A stretch of 56,396 nucleotides of DNA from Capnocytophaga sp. (GCF_030532915.1 NZ_JAUNKD010000019.1:1-56396); one strand, 5' to 3'. Shown: positions 24,440 to 33,389, counted from the first letter of the stretch. Notes: generated by a model not told the origin, from the sequence alone. Program-made: numbers and translations.

Positions 24440-24724
24440 ATGAAAATCAAATTGTTTTCTCTTCGGAAAAATAAACGTTACAATTACACGCCCCGTTACT
24501 ACGAAGGGAAAGATGCGATGAATGCCTTTGAAATGGGGTCGAAAATTAGGCGTGACCGTGAAACGCAAACCAATCATTTTACGGTGCAATGGCAAGACAT
24601 CCGTAAAGAAAGCCGCAACCGAAAAAATATGGCAATCAATAAAACGTTTTTGATTGTGTTGGTGATTTTGATTTTTTTAGTGTTGTATATATTTGATTTT
24701 GACTTATCTATATTTAAAAAATAA
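24440..24724 (+). CDS. Small basic single-pass membrane protein upstream of mutL
   Basis: Protein of 94 residues. The first ~66 are strongly basic (KIKLFSLRKNKRYNYTPRYY, KIRRDRETQ, RKESRNRKN), followed by one hydrophobic helix (about 70-88) and FDLSIFKK. The N-terminus is predicted cytosolic by charge. I recall similar short proteins next to mutL in flavobacteria, but no function is known to me. It is preceded by a full promoter and followed by mutL after 66 bases, so the two are probably one transcript. Confidence 0.75.
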   Translation: MKIKLFSLRKNKRYNYTPRYYEGKDAMNAFEMGSKIRRDRETQTNHFTVQWQDIRKESRNRKNMAINKTFLIVLVILIFLVLYIFDFDLSIFKK

Positions 24725-24790
24725 TAAAAAAGATACCGCACCGAAATTTATTTCACAATTGCTTGGTGATATAAAAGTAGGTTTGAAAAT

Positions 24791-26623
24791 ATGACAGATA
24801 TTATCCGTTTATTACCCGATCACGTTGCCAATCAAATTGCTGCCGGTGAGGTAATTCAGCGTCCGGCTTCGGCAGTGAAAGAACTGCTTGAAAACGCCAT
24901 CGATGCCAAAGCAACCGAAATTAAACTCGTTATTAAAGACTCCGGAAAAACATTAGTGCAAGTTATTGATAATGGGATTGGTATGAGCATAACCGATGCG
25001 CGTTTGGCTTTCGAGCGGCACGCCACTTCAAAAATACAAAAGGCAGAAGATTTGTTTCGGCTCCAAACCAAAGGTTTTCGGGGGGAGGCATTGGCTTCTA
25101 TTGCGGCAATTGCTCACGTTGAGATGATTACCAAACGTTCGGCAGATGAATTAGGCACTGAAATACGCATTGAAGGAAGCAAAGTAACTTACCAAGAGCC
25201 TTGTGTGGCTCCCAATGGTACTTCCATTGCGATGAAAAACCTGTTTTTTAACATTCCGGCAAGGCGTAATTTCTTAAAATCAGATACGGTGGAATTGCGC
25301 CACGTTTTGGACGAATTTCATCGGGTGGCACTGGCTCATCCTACCATACATTTTAGACTGTACAATAATGGAAGTGAGCTTTTTAACTTGCCATCGTCAA
25401 ATTTTAGGCAACGCATCGTGCATTTGTTTGGAGGTAAAACCAATGAAAAATTAGTACCCGTTGAGGAAGAAACACCCATACTGAAAATCAGCGGTTTTGT
25501 AGTAAAACCTGAATATATTACCAAAAGCAAGAATCAGCAATTTTTGTTGGTTAATAATCGGTTTGTGAAAAATAGATACTTAAATCACGCAATAGCAAGT
25601 GCTTATGACGGACTTATAGCAAGCCTGCAACAACCCGAATATTTTATACATTTGGAGGTAAATCCGGCGACGATAGACATCAACATTCATCCTACCAAAA
25701 CGGAAATTAAATTTGAGGACGAACACAGTATTTATGCGTTGTTAAAATCGGCGGTAAAGCACAGTCTTGGGCAGTTTAACGTTTCACCAACTCTTGATTT
25801 TAACCGCGATGCGTCGTTCGATATTCCGTATTCGTACAAGGATAAAGAGCCCGTTTTTCCGAAAATTGAAGTAGACCCGAATTTCAATCCGTTTGCCGAA
25901 GAAATTAAAGTAAGTGATTCAAAACCAAAAAGTTATTCAAGTTATACAAAAAAACAACCTGCTTGGGAAAGTCTCTATGCAGGGATACACACCGATGTGA
26001 TTCAGATTGAAGAGCAGGTGATTGAAAGTAAAATGTTTGCTGATGAACCACAGGTTCCTCAAACGGGTAAAAAGATTCTTTTTCTTGCCAAAAAATATTT
26101 GATTACCACTTTGGGAGGCGAACTCCTTGCCATTCACATACATAGGGCGCATCAGCGGATTTTGTATGAAGAATTTTTAAAAACCTTACAATCAAGTAGT
26201 ACGGTAAGTCAGCAATTGATGTTTCCGTTTGAGCTTTCTTTTTCAAAGTCTGAAATACAGGTGATTAGTAAATTAAAAGGGCTTTTTGAAGACATCGGTT
26301 TTATCATTTCAATTGAAGATGAAAAAGTTATTCTGAGTGGTGTTCCATTGCATATATCTGATAATCAGATTTCAGATGTATTTATGGAAGTGGTTCAGCA
26401 ACATATTGAAAATCTGCCAAAAACTGATATTTCACAAAAAGAGGCCTTTGCCAAAAGTCTTTGTAACAACTTGGCAATCAAAACGGGGCAGGCACTCACG
26501 GAGGAAGAACAAGAAGCGTTGGTGAACAATTTGTTTGCTTGTAAAGAAAGTTTGATTTCGCCTTTTGGCAAGCGAATTTATACAACTTTTTCACTCACGG
26601 AAATGGATAAATATTTTAAATAA
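24791..26623 (+). CDS. mutL: DNA mismatch repair protein MutL
   Basis: GHKL-ATPase of mismatch repair, 610 residues. The N-terminal ATPase motifs are intact: ELLENAIDA (31-39), DNGIGM (60-65) and KGFRGEALASI (94-104). The C-terminal dimerisation domain normally carries the endonuclease motif DQHA-x2-E-x4-E in species without MutH. Here the aligned stretch is H449-I-H-R-A-H-Q455-R-I-L-Y-E460, so the first Asp and the middle Glu are replaced. The final motif reads SPFGKR where endonuclease-active MutLs have CPHGRP. Nicking activity is thus doubtful. The rhomboid gene begins 7 bases after the stop. Confidence 0.95.
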   Translation: MTDIIRLLPDHVANQIAAGEVIQRPASAVKELLENAIDAKATEIKLVIKDSGKTLVQVIDNGIGMSITDARLAFERHATSKIQKAEDLFRLQTKGFRGEALASIAAIAHVEMITKRSADELGTEIRIEGSKVTYQEPCVAPNGTSIAMKNLFFNIPARRNFLKSDTVELRHVLDEFHRVALAHPTIHFRLYNNGSELFNLPSSNFRQRIVHLFGGKTNEKLVPVEEETPILKISGFVVKPEYITKSKNQQFLLVNNRFVKNRYLNHAIASAYDGLIASLQQPEYFIHLEVNPATIDINIHPTKTEIKFEDEHSIYALLKSAVKHSLGQFNVSPTLDFNRDASFDIPYSYKDKEPVFPKIEVDPNFNPFAEEIKVSDSKPKSYSSYTKKQPAWESLYAGIHTDVIQIEEQVIESKMFADEPQVPQTGKKILFLAKKYLITTLGGELLAIHIHRAHQRILYEEFLKTLQSSSTVSQQLMFPFELSFSKSEIQVISKLKGLFEDIGFIISIEDEKVILSGVPLHISDNQISDVFMEVVQQHIENLPKTDISQKEAFAKSLCNNLAIKTGQALTEEEQEALVNNLFACKESLISPFGKRIYTTFSLTEMDKYFK

Positions 26624-26630
26624 AAATGTT

Positions 26631-27389
26631 ATGGAACGTATTACAAAAGTAGTTAAGCATCTGATTATCATAAATGTAATTTTCTTTTTGGCTTCGCAAT
26701 TAAATGTGATTCCCAATTTGAATTTGTCAAATTTAATGGCATTGTACTATTTTGAAAATCCAAAGTTTCAATGGTGGCAGTGTGTATCGCATATGTTTAT
26801 GCACGGCGGTTTTATGCACTTGTTTTTCAATATGTATGCACTTTGGGCTTTTGGCGGTCCGTTGGAAAAAATTTGGGGGCAAAACAAGTTTTTATTTTTC
26901 TATTTTTCGTGCGGAATCGGTGCGGCTTTACTGCATTCGGCAATAAATTATTATTACTTTCAGGAAGGGGTTAATGCCTTGCAAAACAATGGAATAGAAC
27001 CTGAAACGATAAAAAATGTTTTAGCCCAAGGGAAATATAACACCTATTGGGAAGAAGTGATTCCCAGAAGCAAATTTACCGATATGATGTCGGCTTATTT
27101 TACACCCGTAGTTGGCGCTTCGGGGGCTATTTACGGTATTTTAGTAGCGTTTGCAATGATGTTTCCGGATGCCAAACTGATGATGATTTTCATTCCGTAT
27201 CCGATAAAAGCCAAGTATTTTATTCCGATTTTGGTGGGCTTGGATTTGTTTTCGGGGGTTACGGGTTTTTCTGTTTTTGGGGGCAACATTGCTCATTTTG
27301 CACACGTAGGTGGGGCACTCATTGGGTTTGTAATGATGTGGTACTGGAAGAAAGGAACGTTCAACAATAATCGTTGGGATAGAATGTAA
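26631..27389 (+). CDS. Rhomboid family intramembrane serine protease
   Basis: Membrane protease of 252 residues with six or so helices. The catalytic serine sits in GASGAIYG and the partner histidine in IAHFAHVGGALIGF; the HMFMHGGFMHLFFNM segment matches the conserved L1 region. A polar loop of about 50 residues separates the second and third hydrophobic blocks. The frame is open further upstream inside mutL, but MERITK at 7 bases after the mutL stop is the natural start and suggests translational coupling. The substrate is unknown. Confidence 0.9.
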   Translation: MERITKVVKHLIIINVIFFLASQLNVIPNLNLSNLMALYYFENPKFQWWQCVSHMFMHGGFMHLFFNMYALWAFGGPLEKIWGQNKFLFFYFSCGIGAALLHSAINYYYFQEGVNALQNNGIEPETIKNVLAQGKYNTYWEEVIPRSKFTDMMSAYFTPVVGASGAIYGILVAFAMMFPDAKLMMIFIPYPIKAKYFIPILVGLDLFSGVTGFSVFGGNIAHFAHVGGALIGFVMMWYWKKGTFNNNRWDRM

Positions 27390-27477
27390 TATTTTGATTA
27401 TCAATTGAATATTAAGCCAAAATAAAACTTGTTGATAAATAAATAAGAAAAGAGCAGGAGAGGAGCTTAAAATTCCG

Positions 27478-27485
27478 TACTTTCG
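27478..27485 (+). promoter_or_regulatory. Probable -7 box for the TPR-truA unit
   Basis: TACTTTCG, one mismatch from TAnnTTTG, 32 bases before the TPR gene start. Confidence 0.4.
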
Positions 27486-27517
27486 CTCTCTGAATCAAAA
27501 AATTAAAGACTAATTTT

Positions 27518-28900
27518 ATGAATTTCTTTTCAGAGGAAGAAAATTTTTCTGTTTCAAAATTTGAATCAATGTTGCAAAAAAATCATATTCTGTTTTTTGA
27601 TGTTGATGAGTTTGAGCAAATTGTGGAACATTATTTGGAGTTAGGCAAAATGAACAAAGCCAAACACGCACTGCAAATTGGTCTGAATCAGCACCCTACG
27701 GCGGTTTCGCTGAAACTTTTGCGTGTTGAGGTGCTTATCTTTGAAGATGAATTGCAGCAAGCCTCGCTCTTATTGAATGAATTGGAACTCATTGAGCCTT
27801 CAAATTCAGAAGTTTACGTGCAGCGGGCTAATCTTTATTCAAAACTTAACAACCACCAAAGAGCCATTGAGCTTCTAAAATATGCCTTACCACTGACCGA
27901 TGATTTGGTTGATATTTATTCCCTCATTGCAATGGAATATCTTTTTATGGAGAATTATACCAAAGCCAAAAAATATTTCAAAAAATGCTTATCGGAAGAT
28001 ATTGAGGATTATATGTCATTACAGCAATTGCTTTTTTGTTATGATATTTTGGAAGAAAATGATGAAGCCATTGCTTTTTTGAACGCTTATTTGGATAAAA
28101 ATCCGTATTGCGAGGTGGCTTGGTATTATTTGGGCAAGCAACATTTGGTGCGCGATGATTTTAGTGAGGCATTGCGTTGTTTTGATTTTGCCATCATCAG
28201 TGACGATACCTTCACGGGGGCTTATTTTGAAAAAGCCAAAGTGCTTGAAAAACTTGAAAAATATCAAAAAGCTATTGAAAATTACAAGATTACCTTAACG
28301 TTGGACGATGCTTCTCCGCTGGTGTATCTGCATATCGGGCGCTGTTTTGAAAAGATGAATGATGATGAAAAAGCCGAACAATATTACTATAAAGCCGTTC
28401 ACGAAGACCCGCAATTGAGTAAATCGTGGATGACTTTGGCTGATTTTTATTATTTGCGCGGTAATCACACTAAGGCACTGAAACACATCAATAAGGTGTT
28501 ACATATTGAGGATAACAATCCGTACTATTGGAGACGTTGCGCCGAGATTAATTTTTGTTTAAACGATTGGGAACGAGCAGAATATGCGTTCAGCCAAGCT
28601 GTTCATCACGGTGATTATTCACTCAATACATTGGCAAACTGGGCTGATTTGCTGTTGCTTATCGGTAATTATGAAAAAACCTTGCAAGTGGCTTCTGAAA
28701 CAAACCGCCTTTTTGCCGATGATGTTACAACGCTTTATCGGCTTGCAATTGCCAATGCTGGAATGAAAAACTACTATAAATCAAAATATTACCTAAAAAA
28801 AGCAATAGAAAACGGCAAAGAATGGGTTGCTTTTTTTGATAAAAAATTTCCGGCTTTTTTCGGTTCAGATTTTGTAAAAGAAATATTATTGGAAGCCTAA
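27518..28900 (+). CDS. Tetratricopeptide repeat protein
   Basis: Cytosolic protein of 460 residues made of about ten helical TPR units, for example QRANLYSKLNNHQRAIELL, YYLGKQHLVRDDFSEALRCF and EKAKVLEKLEKYQKAIENY. There is no signal peptide, no membrane segment and no enzymatic motif. TPR proteins act as protein-binding scaffolds; the partner is unknown. Its stop codon overlaps the truA start (TAATG), so truA is translationally coupled to it. Confidence 0.88.
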   Translation: MNFFSEEENFSVSKFESMLQKNHILFFDVDEFEQIVEHYLELGKMNKAKHALQIGLNQHPTAVSLKLLRVEVLIFEDELQQASLLLNELELIEPSNSEVYVQRANLYSKLNNHQRAIELLKYALPLTDDLVDIYSLIAMEYLFMENYTKAKKYFKKCLSEDIEDYMSLQQLLFCYDILEENDEAIAFLNAYLDKNPYCEVAWYYLGKQHLVRDDFSEALRCFDFAIISDDTFTGAYFEKAKVLEKLEKYQKAIENYKITLTLDDASPLVYLHIGRCFEKMNDDEKAEQYYYKAVHEDPQLSKSWMTLADFYYLRGNHTKALKHINKVLHIEDNNPYYWRRCAEINFCLNDWERAEYAFSQAVHHGDYSLNTLANWADLLLLIGNYEKTLQVASETNRLFADDVTTLYRLAIANAGMKNYYKSKYYLKKAIENGKEWVAFFDKKFPAFFGSDFVKEILLEA

Positions 28901-29643
28901 TGCGCTATTTTATTGAATTTTCATACAACGGAAAAAACTATCACGGGTGGCAAAAACAACCCAATGCGGTAAGCGTTCAAGAAGTTCTCGAACAAAAATT
29001 AACAACGCTTTTACGCACTGAAATTGAGGTAGTTGGAGCAGGACGTACCGATAGCGGAGTGCACGCACGCCAAATGTTTGCGCATTTTGATTTTTCTCAA
29101 AATATTGGTAATCAATTTGTTAATAAGCTGAATTCATTTCTGCCGAAAGATATCGCTGTGTATAAAATTCATCGGGTTACTGATGAGGCACACGCCCGAT
29201 TTGATGCGTTAAAACGAACTTACGAATATCACATACTCACCCAAAAAGACGTGTTTTTAAATGAAACCGCTATGTATGTGAACCTTCCGTTGGATATTTC
29301 AAAAATGGAAGAAGCACTTTCTGTTTTGTTTAAATATACTGATTTTCAGTGTTTTTCAAAGTCAAATACGGATGTACATACCTATAATTGCAGTATTTAT
29401 GAGGCTTTTTGGAAGGTGCAAAAAGGGCATATTGTGTTTACCATTTCGGCAGACCGTTTTTTGCGGAATATGGTACGTGCTATCGTTGGTACGTTACTGA
29501 ATGTAGGGCTTGAAAAAATATCAATCACTGATTTTGAGGGTGTTATAAAAAGTAAAAATCGAAGCCAAGCAGGCGCTTCCGTGCCTGCGTGCGGGCTTTT
29601 TTTGGTTAAAGTCGAGTATCCCGAGCATATTTTTTTAGATTGA
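28900..29643 (+). CDS. truA: tRNA pseudouridine(38-40) synthase
   Basis: Isomerises uridines 38-40 in the anticodon arm of many tRNAs. The 247-residue protein has the catalytic aspartate Asp51 in GAGRTDSGVHA, the RFDALKRTYEY motif and the C-terminal FLRNMVRAIVGTLL. The start overlaps the upstream TPR gene by one base. Its 3' end overlaps the end of the convergent lyase gene by 9 bases, and no terminator is visible between them. Confidence 0.95.
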   Translation: MRYFIEFSYNGKNYHGWQKQPNAVSVQEVLEQKLTTLLRTEIEVVGAGRTDSGVHARQMFAHFDFSQNIGNQFVNKLNSFLPKDIAVYKIHRVTDEAHARFDALKRTYEYHILTQKDVFLNETAMYVNLPLDISKMEEALSVLFKYTDFQCFSKSNTDVHTYNCSIYEAFWKVQKGHIVFTISADRFLRNMVRAIVGTLLNVGLEKISITDFEGVIKSKNRSQAGASVPACGLFLVKVEYPEHIFLD

Positions 29644-30510
29644 TTTTTCAAAAATTTTCATAGCCTCGTTGTAACTACTCTCAAAAGCCAAGAGATTTAG
29701 ACCAGTTTCAGCTTTCATTTTTTGGAAATATGAAAGCAGTTTTTCGGTTGGCATATTCCCGACCAGTTCGTCTTTTGCCATTGGGCAACCGCCGTATCCG
29801 CGAATGGCACCATCAAACCGAACGCACCCCGCCGTGTAGGCACTGTATACTTTTTCGTGCCAATTATGTACCGAGGTATGAAAATGAGCGCCAAACTCAA
29901 TGGTTGGATATTTGGGAATCAGGTGCGTAAATATGTTTTTAATTGATTGTGAATCAGCGCTTCCGATGGTGTCTGATAATGAAATGATTTGAATGTTTTT
30001 TTCAGAGAGAAGTGCCACCCATTGTTCCACGATTTCTTCATTCCAAGGATCACCATACGGATTGCCAAATCCCATAGAAAGATACACAACTAATTCTTTC
30101 CCGGATTTTTCGGTTTTGTTTTTGATATAATCAAGCGTTTTGATGCTTTCGCTGATAGTTTTGTGCGTGTTGCGCATCTGAAAATTTTCAGAGATAGAAA
30201 ATGGATATCCTAAATAGGTAATTTCTTGAAAATCAATAGCTTCATTAGCTCCCCGTTCATTGGCAACAATCGCAAGAAGTTTACTTTGGGTCTTGCTCAA
30301 ATCCAATTTCTTTACTACTTGCTGTGTATCAGCCATTTGAGGAATTGCTTTGGGTGAAACAAAACTACCAAAATCAATCGTATCAAATCCCACACTTAAA
30401 AGCAATTGGATGTAATCAATTTTGTTTTGTGTTGGGACAAACGTTTTAAGCCCTTGCATCGCATCACGAGGGCATTCAATGATTTTGATATGTTTTGTTG
30501 TGTTATTCAT
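29635..30510 (-). CDS. Hydroxymethylglutaryl-CoA lyase family protein
   Basis: DRE-TIM metallolyase of 291 residues. The N-terminal IIECPRDAMQGLKTFVPT contains the conserved Arg15-Asp16 pair, GFDTIDFGSFVSPK follows, the metal-binding GAHFHTSVHNW is present, and the catalytic-loop cysteine is in GYGGCPMAKDELVGN. The family cleaves HMG-CoA to acetoacetate and acetyl-CoA (leucine degradation), though related aldolase-type lyases look alike. The start overlaps the HAD gene stop by 8 bases, so the two are coupled. Confidence 0.85.
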   Translation of the reverse strand: MNNTTKHIKIIECPRDAMQGLKTFVPTQNKIDYIQLLLSVGFDTIDFGSFVSPKAIPQMADTQQVVKKLDLSKTQSKLLAIVANERGANEAIDFQEITYLGYPFSISENFQMRNTHKTISESIKTLDYIKNKTEKSGKELVVYLSMGFGNPYGDPWNEEIVEQWVALLSEKNIQIISLSDTIGSADSQSIKNIFTHLIPKYPTIEFGAHFHTSVHNWHEKVYSAYTAGCVRFDGAIRGYGGCPMAKDELVGNMPTEKLLSYFQKMKAETGLNLLAFESSYNEAMKIFEKSI

Positions 30511-31174
30511 TTATTATCAATGTGTTATGTATAAAAGTGTCGGTGATTTCCTGCATTGAATTGATGATGATGTCAGCTTTTGAAAGGTCTTGATTTCCTG
30601 AATTTGGATTTTTAAATCCAATACATTGCATAGTAGCACTTTTGGCGGCTTGTACACCGTTTTTACTGTCTTCGATGACCCAAAATTGCTCAGGTGAAGC
30701 TTGATATTTTTCGGCAACTTTCAAGAAAATTTCAGGAAAAGGTTTGCTGTATTGCACGTCATCACCGCTTATTATAACATCAAAAAAATGTGAAATTTTT
30801 AATTTGTCAATAAAAAAATCAATTAATTTTCTTGTGGAAGAAGAAGCGATTGCCAGTGAAAAATGATTTGCTTTAAGTCTGTGAATCAATTCAATAACTC
30901 CCAAAACTTCGGAAACTTCTATTTTTGGAAGTCGCTCGTAAAAATAATCGCGATGAAATTGCAGTAATTCGTCGGCTGATTCACTTCTACCTGCTTCGGT
31001 TTTTACCTTTTCCCACATCGGTACGGCAGACATTCCCGTGAGTGATTTTTCAATGTAACGCTCTGACAAATTGATTTTTAATTCGTTAAAAACTTCACAA
31101 ATTATTTGTCGGTGCATCGGTTCGCTATCAACCAGCACGCCGTCCATATCAAAAATAAAATATCTTGGTTTCAT
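30503..31174 (-). CDS. HAD-superfamily phosphatase, beta-phosphoglucomutase-like
   Basis: Protein of 223 residues from the start at MKPRYF. HAD motifs are in order: the nucleophile in FDMDGVLVDSE, Ser in AIASSST, Lys in YSKPFPEIF, and the acidic pair in VIEDSKNGVQAA. An alpha-helical cap (about 17-85) is inserted after motif I, as in beta-phosphoglucomutase and 2-deoxyglucose-6-phosphatase. It hydrolyses or transfers phosphate on a small sugar phosphate that cannot be named. The frame is open far upstream, but the promoter box at 31194-31201 fixes the shorter start. Confidence 0.87.
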   Translation of the reverse strand: MKPRYFIFDMDGVLVDSEPMHRQIICEVFNELKINLSERYIEKSLTGMSAVPMWEKVKTEAGRSESADELLQFHRDYFYERLPKIEVSEVLGVIELIHRLKANHFSLAIASSSTRKLIDFFIDKLKISHFFDVIISGDDVQYSKPFPEIFLKVAEKYQASPEQFWVIEDSKNGVQAAKSATMQCIGFKNPNSGNQDLSKADIIINSMQEITDTFIHNTLIINE

Positions 31175-31193
31175 TCGTTTTAATTTGCGTTGC

Positions 31194-31201
31194 CAAATGT
31201 A
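31194..31201 (-). promoter_or_regulatory. Bacteroidota -7 box for the HAD-lyase unit
   Basis: TACATTTG on the minus strand, 19 bases upstream of the HAD start. It lies back to back with the lpxK box only 28 bases away. Confidence 0.6.
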
Positions 31202-31229
31202 TAAATTTTTTTTCAATAAAAAAAGTTGG

Positions 31230-31237
31230 TATTTTTG
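31230..31237 (+). promoter_or_regulatory. Bacteroidota -7 box for lpxK-birA
   Basis: TATTTTTG, 14 bases upstream of the proposed GTG start. This makes the first in-frame ATG at 31165 impossible if the box is used. Confidence 0.6.
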
Positions 31238-31251
31238 CCGTAAAAAAGAAA

Positions 31252-32253
31252 GTGATACGGTTTTTACGATATTTATTATTGCCTTTTTCCCTGCTTTACG
31301 GCATAATTGTTTGGTTGCGCCACAAGGCGTATGATTATGGTTGGTTTTCGTCTGTAAAATTCGATGAACCAACTATTTGTGTTGGAAATTTAAGCGTTGG
31401 CGGCACCGGAAAAACCCCAATGGTTGAGTATTTAATTCGTCATTTATTGCCCAATTACGGTGTTGGGGTTGTTAGTCGTGGCTACAAACGAAAAACAAAA
31501 GGTTTGGTGTTGGCAGATGAAAATGCAACCGTTTTTGATTTGGGTGATGAACCTTTTCAAATTTGGAAAAAATATCCTGAAATTGTGATGATAGTGAATT
31601 CCAATCGAGCCGAAGCAATCCGGAAAATACTGCAATATATTGATAAACCGAATGTTATTATTTTAGATGATGCCTTTCAACATCGAAAAGTACAGGCAAA
31701 GAAAACGATTTTACTGACCGCTTACGGAAATCTATTCACAGACGATTGGTTGCTCCCGACCGGAAATTTGCGCGATATCAAAGCAAGAGCCACTCACGCA
31801 AGTGTTATTGTTGTAACAAAATGTCCGCTTGATATTTCAAATGAAGAACGCGAGAAAATTACTGAAAAAATTCGTAAGAAATCAAATTCACAAGTGGTTT
31901 TTGCAAAAATATCGTATGCTGCCCAAGTATATTCCTTATCAAAATCGATTGATTTTAAGGAGTTTATAAAAAGGTCGTTTGTTTTGGTAACAGGCATTGC
32001 CAACCCTAAACCGCTTGTTAGGTTTTTAAAAGAACAAGAGGCTGATTTTGAGCATTTTGATTTTCCGGATCACCATCATTTTTCTTCTGAAGAGATTGAA
32101 AAGTTAAAAAAATATCTTTGTATTTTAACCACGGAGAAAGATTTTGTACGCTTGCAAAGTCATTTGCAAAACATATATTATTTACCCATTGAAACTGATT
32201 TTGTTTCAAAGCAAGACGAACAACTTTTTTGGCAAATATTAGGGGTTAAGTAG
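31252..32253 (+). CDS. lpxK: Tetraacyldisaccharide 4'-kinase (lipid A)
   Basis: Phosphorylates the 4' position of the lipid A disaccharide precursor at the inner membrane. A 333-residue protein results if translation starts at GTG 31252, giving MIRFLRYLLLPFSLLYG with the membrane-interacting N-terminal helix typical of LpxK. The P-loop GGTGKTPMVEY follows, then DDAFQHRKV with the catalytic Asp region, and LTTEKDFVRL near the end. An in-frame ATG at 31165 exists but lies upstream of the promoter box and would overlap the divergent HAD gene start. The birA gene follows after 26 bases. Confidence 0.9.
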   Translation: MIRFLRYLLLPFSLLYGIIVWLRHKAYDYGWFSSVKFDEPTICVGNLSVGGTGKTPMVEYLIRHLLPNYGVGVVSRGYKRKTKGLVLADENATVFDLGDEPFQIWKKYPEIVMIVNSNRAEAIRKILQYIDKPNVIILDDAFQHRKVQAKKTILLTAYGNLFTDDWLLPTGNLRDIKARATHASVIVVTKCPLDISNEEREKITEKIRKKSNSQVVFAKISYAAQVYSLSKSIDFKEFIKRSFVLVTGIANPKPLVRFLKEQEADFEHFDFPDHHHFSSEEIEKLKKYLCILTTEKDFVRLQSHLQNIYYLPIETDFVSKQDEQLFWQILGVK

Positions 32254-32279
32254 TTTATTTATAGTTTGTTATAAAAAAA

Positions 32280-33014
32280 ATGAATATCATAAAACTCGAC
32301 ACGGTTGATTCCACCAATAGTTATTTGAAAAAATTAGCAAGTACGCAAGAAAACTTACCCAATTTTTTAACCGTATGGACGCCCAACCAAACCAATGGCG
32401 TGGGGCAATATGCTTCCAAATGGGAAACAGAACCCTATAAAAATCTTACATTCAGTATTTTATGTAAACATACAAATTTTGAATTACAGCACTATTTTTT
32501 ATTGAATATGCTTGTTTCAATTGCTGTGGCAGAAGTGCTTCAAACACAGAATGTTCCGGAAATTAATATCAAATGGCCTAACGATATTTTGGTTTGCAAA
32601 CATAAAGTGGGCGGGATTTTGATTGAAAATGTGGTGCGCAACACGCAAATTGATAAAAGTATCATCGGTATCGGATTGAATGTAAATCAAATGATTTTCA
32701 GTGGTTTACCAAAAGCATCGTCATTAAAAAAATCTACCGGAAGGGAATTTGATATTGAAGATTTGATGAAACGTATTTTAAAAGCAATTCAAATTAAATT
32801 TGCTGATGTTCAATTGATTAATTTTGAAGATGTCTATGCGGTGTACAAAAAATACCTTTTTCGTTTAAATACAATTTCTGTTTTTAGAACGACGCAAAAT
32901 ACTGATTTTTTGGGGATTATACGCGGTGTGTTTCCTTCGGGGGAATTGGTAGTTGAACTGGAAGATGAGGTTTTCAAGCAATTTTCATTAAAAGAAGTGC
33001 AAATGCTTTACTGA
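32280..33014 (+). CDS. birA: Biotin--[acetyl-CoA-carboxylase] ligase
   Basis: Attaches biotin to the biotin carboxyl carrier protein. The 244-residue protein holds only the ligase domain and C-terminal SH3-like domain, without the DNA-binding helix-turn-helix of E. coli BirA, so it should not act as a repressor. Motifs seen are DSTNSYLKK, the biotin-binding loop region NQTNGVGQYASKWE (a variant of the usual GRGR type), and KWPNDILVCKHKVGGILIE. It is cotranscribed with lpxK and followed by a hairpin terminator. Confidence 0.92.
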   Translation: MNIIKLDTVDSTNSYLKKLASTQENLPNFLTVWTPNQTNGVGQYASKWETEPYKNLTFSILCKHTNFELQHYFLLNMLVSIAVAEVLQTQNVPEINIKWPNDILVCKHKVGGILIENVVRNTQIDKSIIGIGLNVNQMIFSGLPKASSLKKSTGREFDIEDLMKRILKAIQIKFADVQLINFEDVYAVYKKYLFRLNTISVFRTTQNTDFLGIIRGVFPSGELVVELEDEVFKQFSLKEVQMLY

Positions 33015-33040
33015 CGCGTGCGGTTTTTTACACATAAATA

Positions 33041-33076
33041 AAAAGATGCTACCTATTTTTGGTAACATCTTTTCTG
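33041..33076. terminator. Terminator between birA and the GlsB-like gene
   Basis: AAAAGATGCTACC (about 33041-33053) pairs with GGTAACATCTTTT (about 33061-33073) with one mismatch. It is flanked by A residues on the left and T residues on the right, so it can work in both directions. Confidence 0.75.
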
Positions 33077-33100
33077 TTTAATAAAAGTTTAAATCAATTA

Positions 33101-33352
33101 TCATTTTTTCTTGAAAATCAGGTTGAATAAAAATAAAATAACAACTGCCCCCAAAGCGCCTGTTACTACCGAGGCAATCCAACCTTCACCTACGGAAATA
33201 TTTAATACAGAGCCTAATAGCCAAGAACCTACGCTACTGCCTAAAATTCCGATGATGATATTCCCGATAAGTCCCAGTCCGCTACCTTTATAGATAGTTC
33301 CTCCAAGCCAACCGGCGATAGCTCCTACAATAAGTGTTGCAATAATTCCCAT
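33101..33352 (-). CDS. GlsB/YeaQ/YmgE family small membrane protein
   Basis: Protein of 83 residues with three hydrophobic helices rich in glycine (GWLGGTIYKGSGLGLIGNIIIGILGSSVGSWLL). This matches the transglycosylase-associated/GlsB family, often induced by stress; the molecular role is unknown. The start at MGIIATL is chosen because the promoter box at 33382-33389 lies in the longer frame. It appears to be a single-gene unit. Confidence 0.88.
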   Translation of the reverse strand: MGIIATLIVGAIAGWLGGTIYKGSGLGLIGNIIIGILGSSVGSWLLGSVLNISVGEGWIASVVTGALGAVVILFLFNLIFKKK

Positions 33353-33381
33353 ATTTAAATACTTTTTTTTGTTAAACAAGG

Positions 33382-33389
33382 CAAAGATA
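33382..33389 (-). promoter_or_regulatory. Bacteroidota -7 box for the GlsB-like gene
   Basis: TATCTTTG on the minus strand, 30 bases upstream of the chosen start. Confidence 0.65.

Noticed and set aside
31165-31251. ATG start of lpxK at 31165
   Set aside because: It lies upstream of the lpxK promoter box, overlaps the divergent HAD gene and adds a segment not typical of LpxK.
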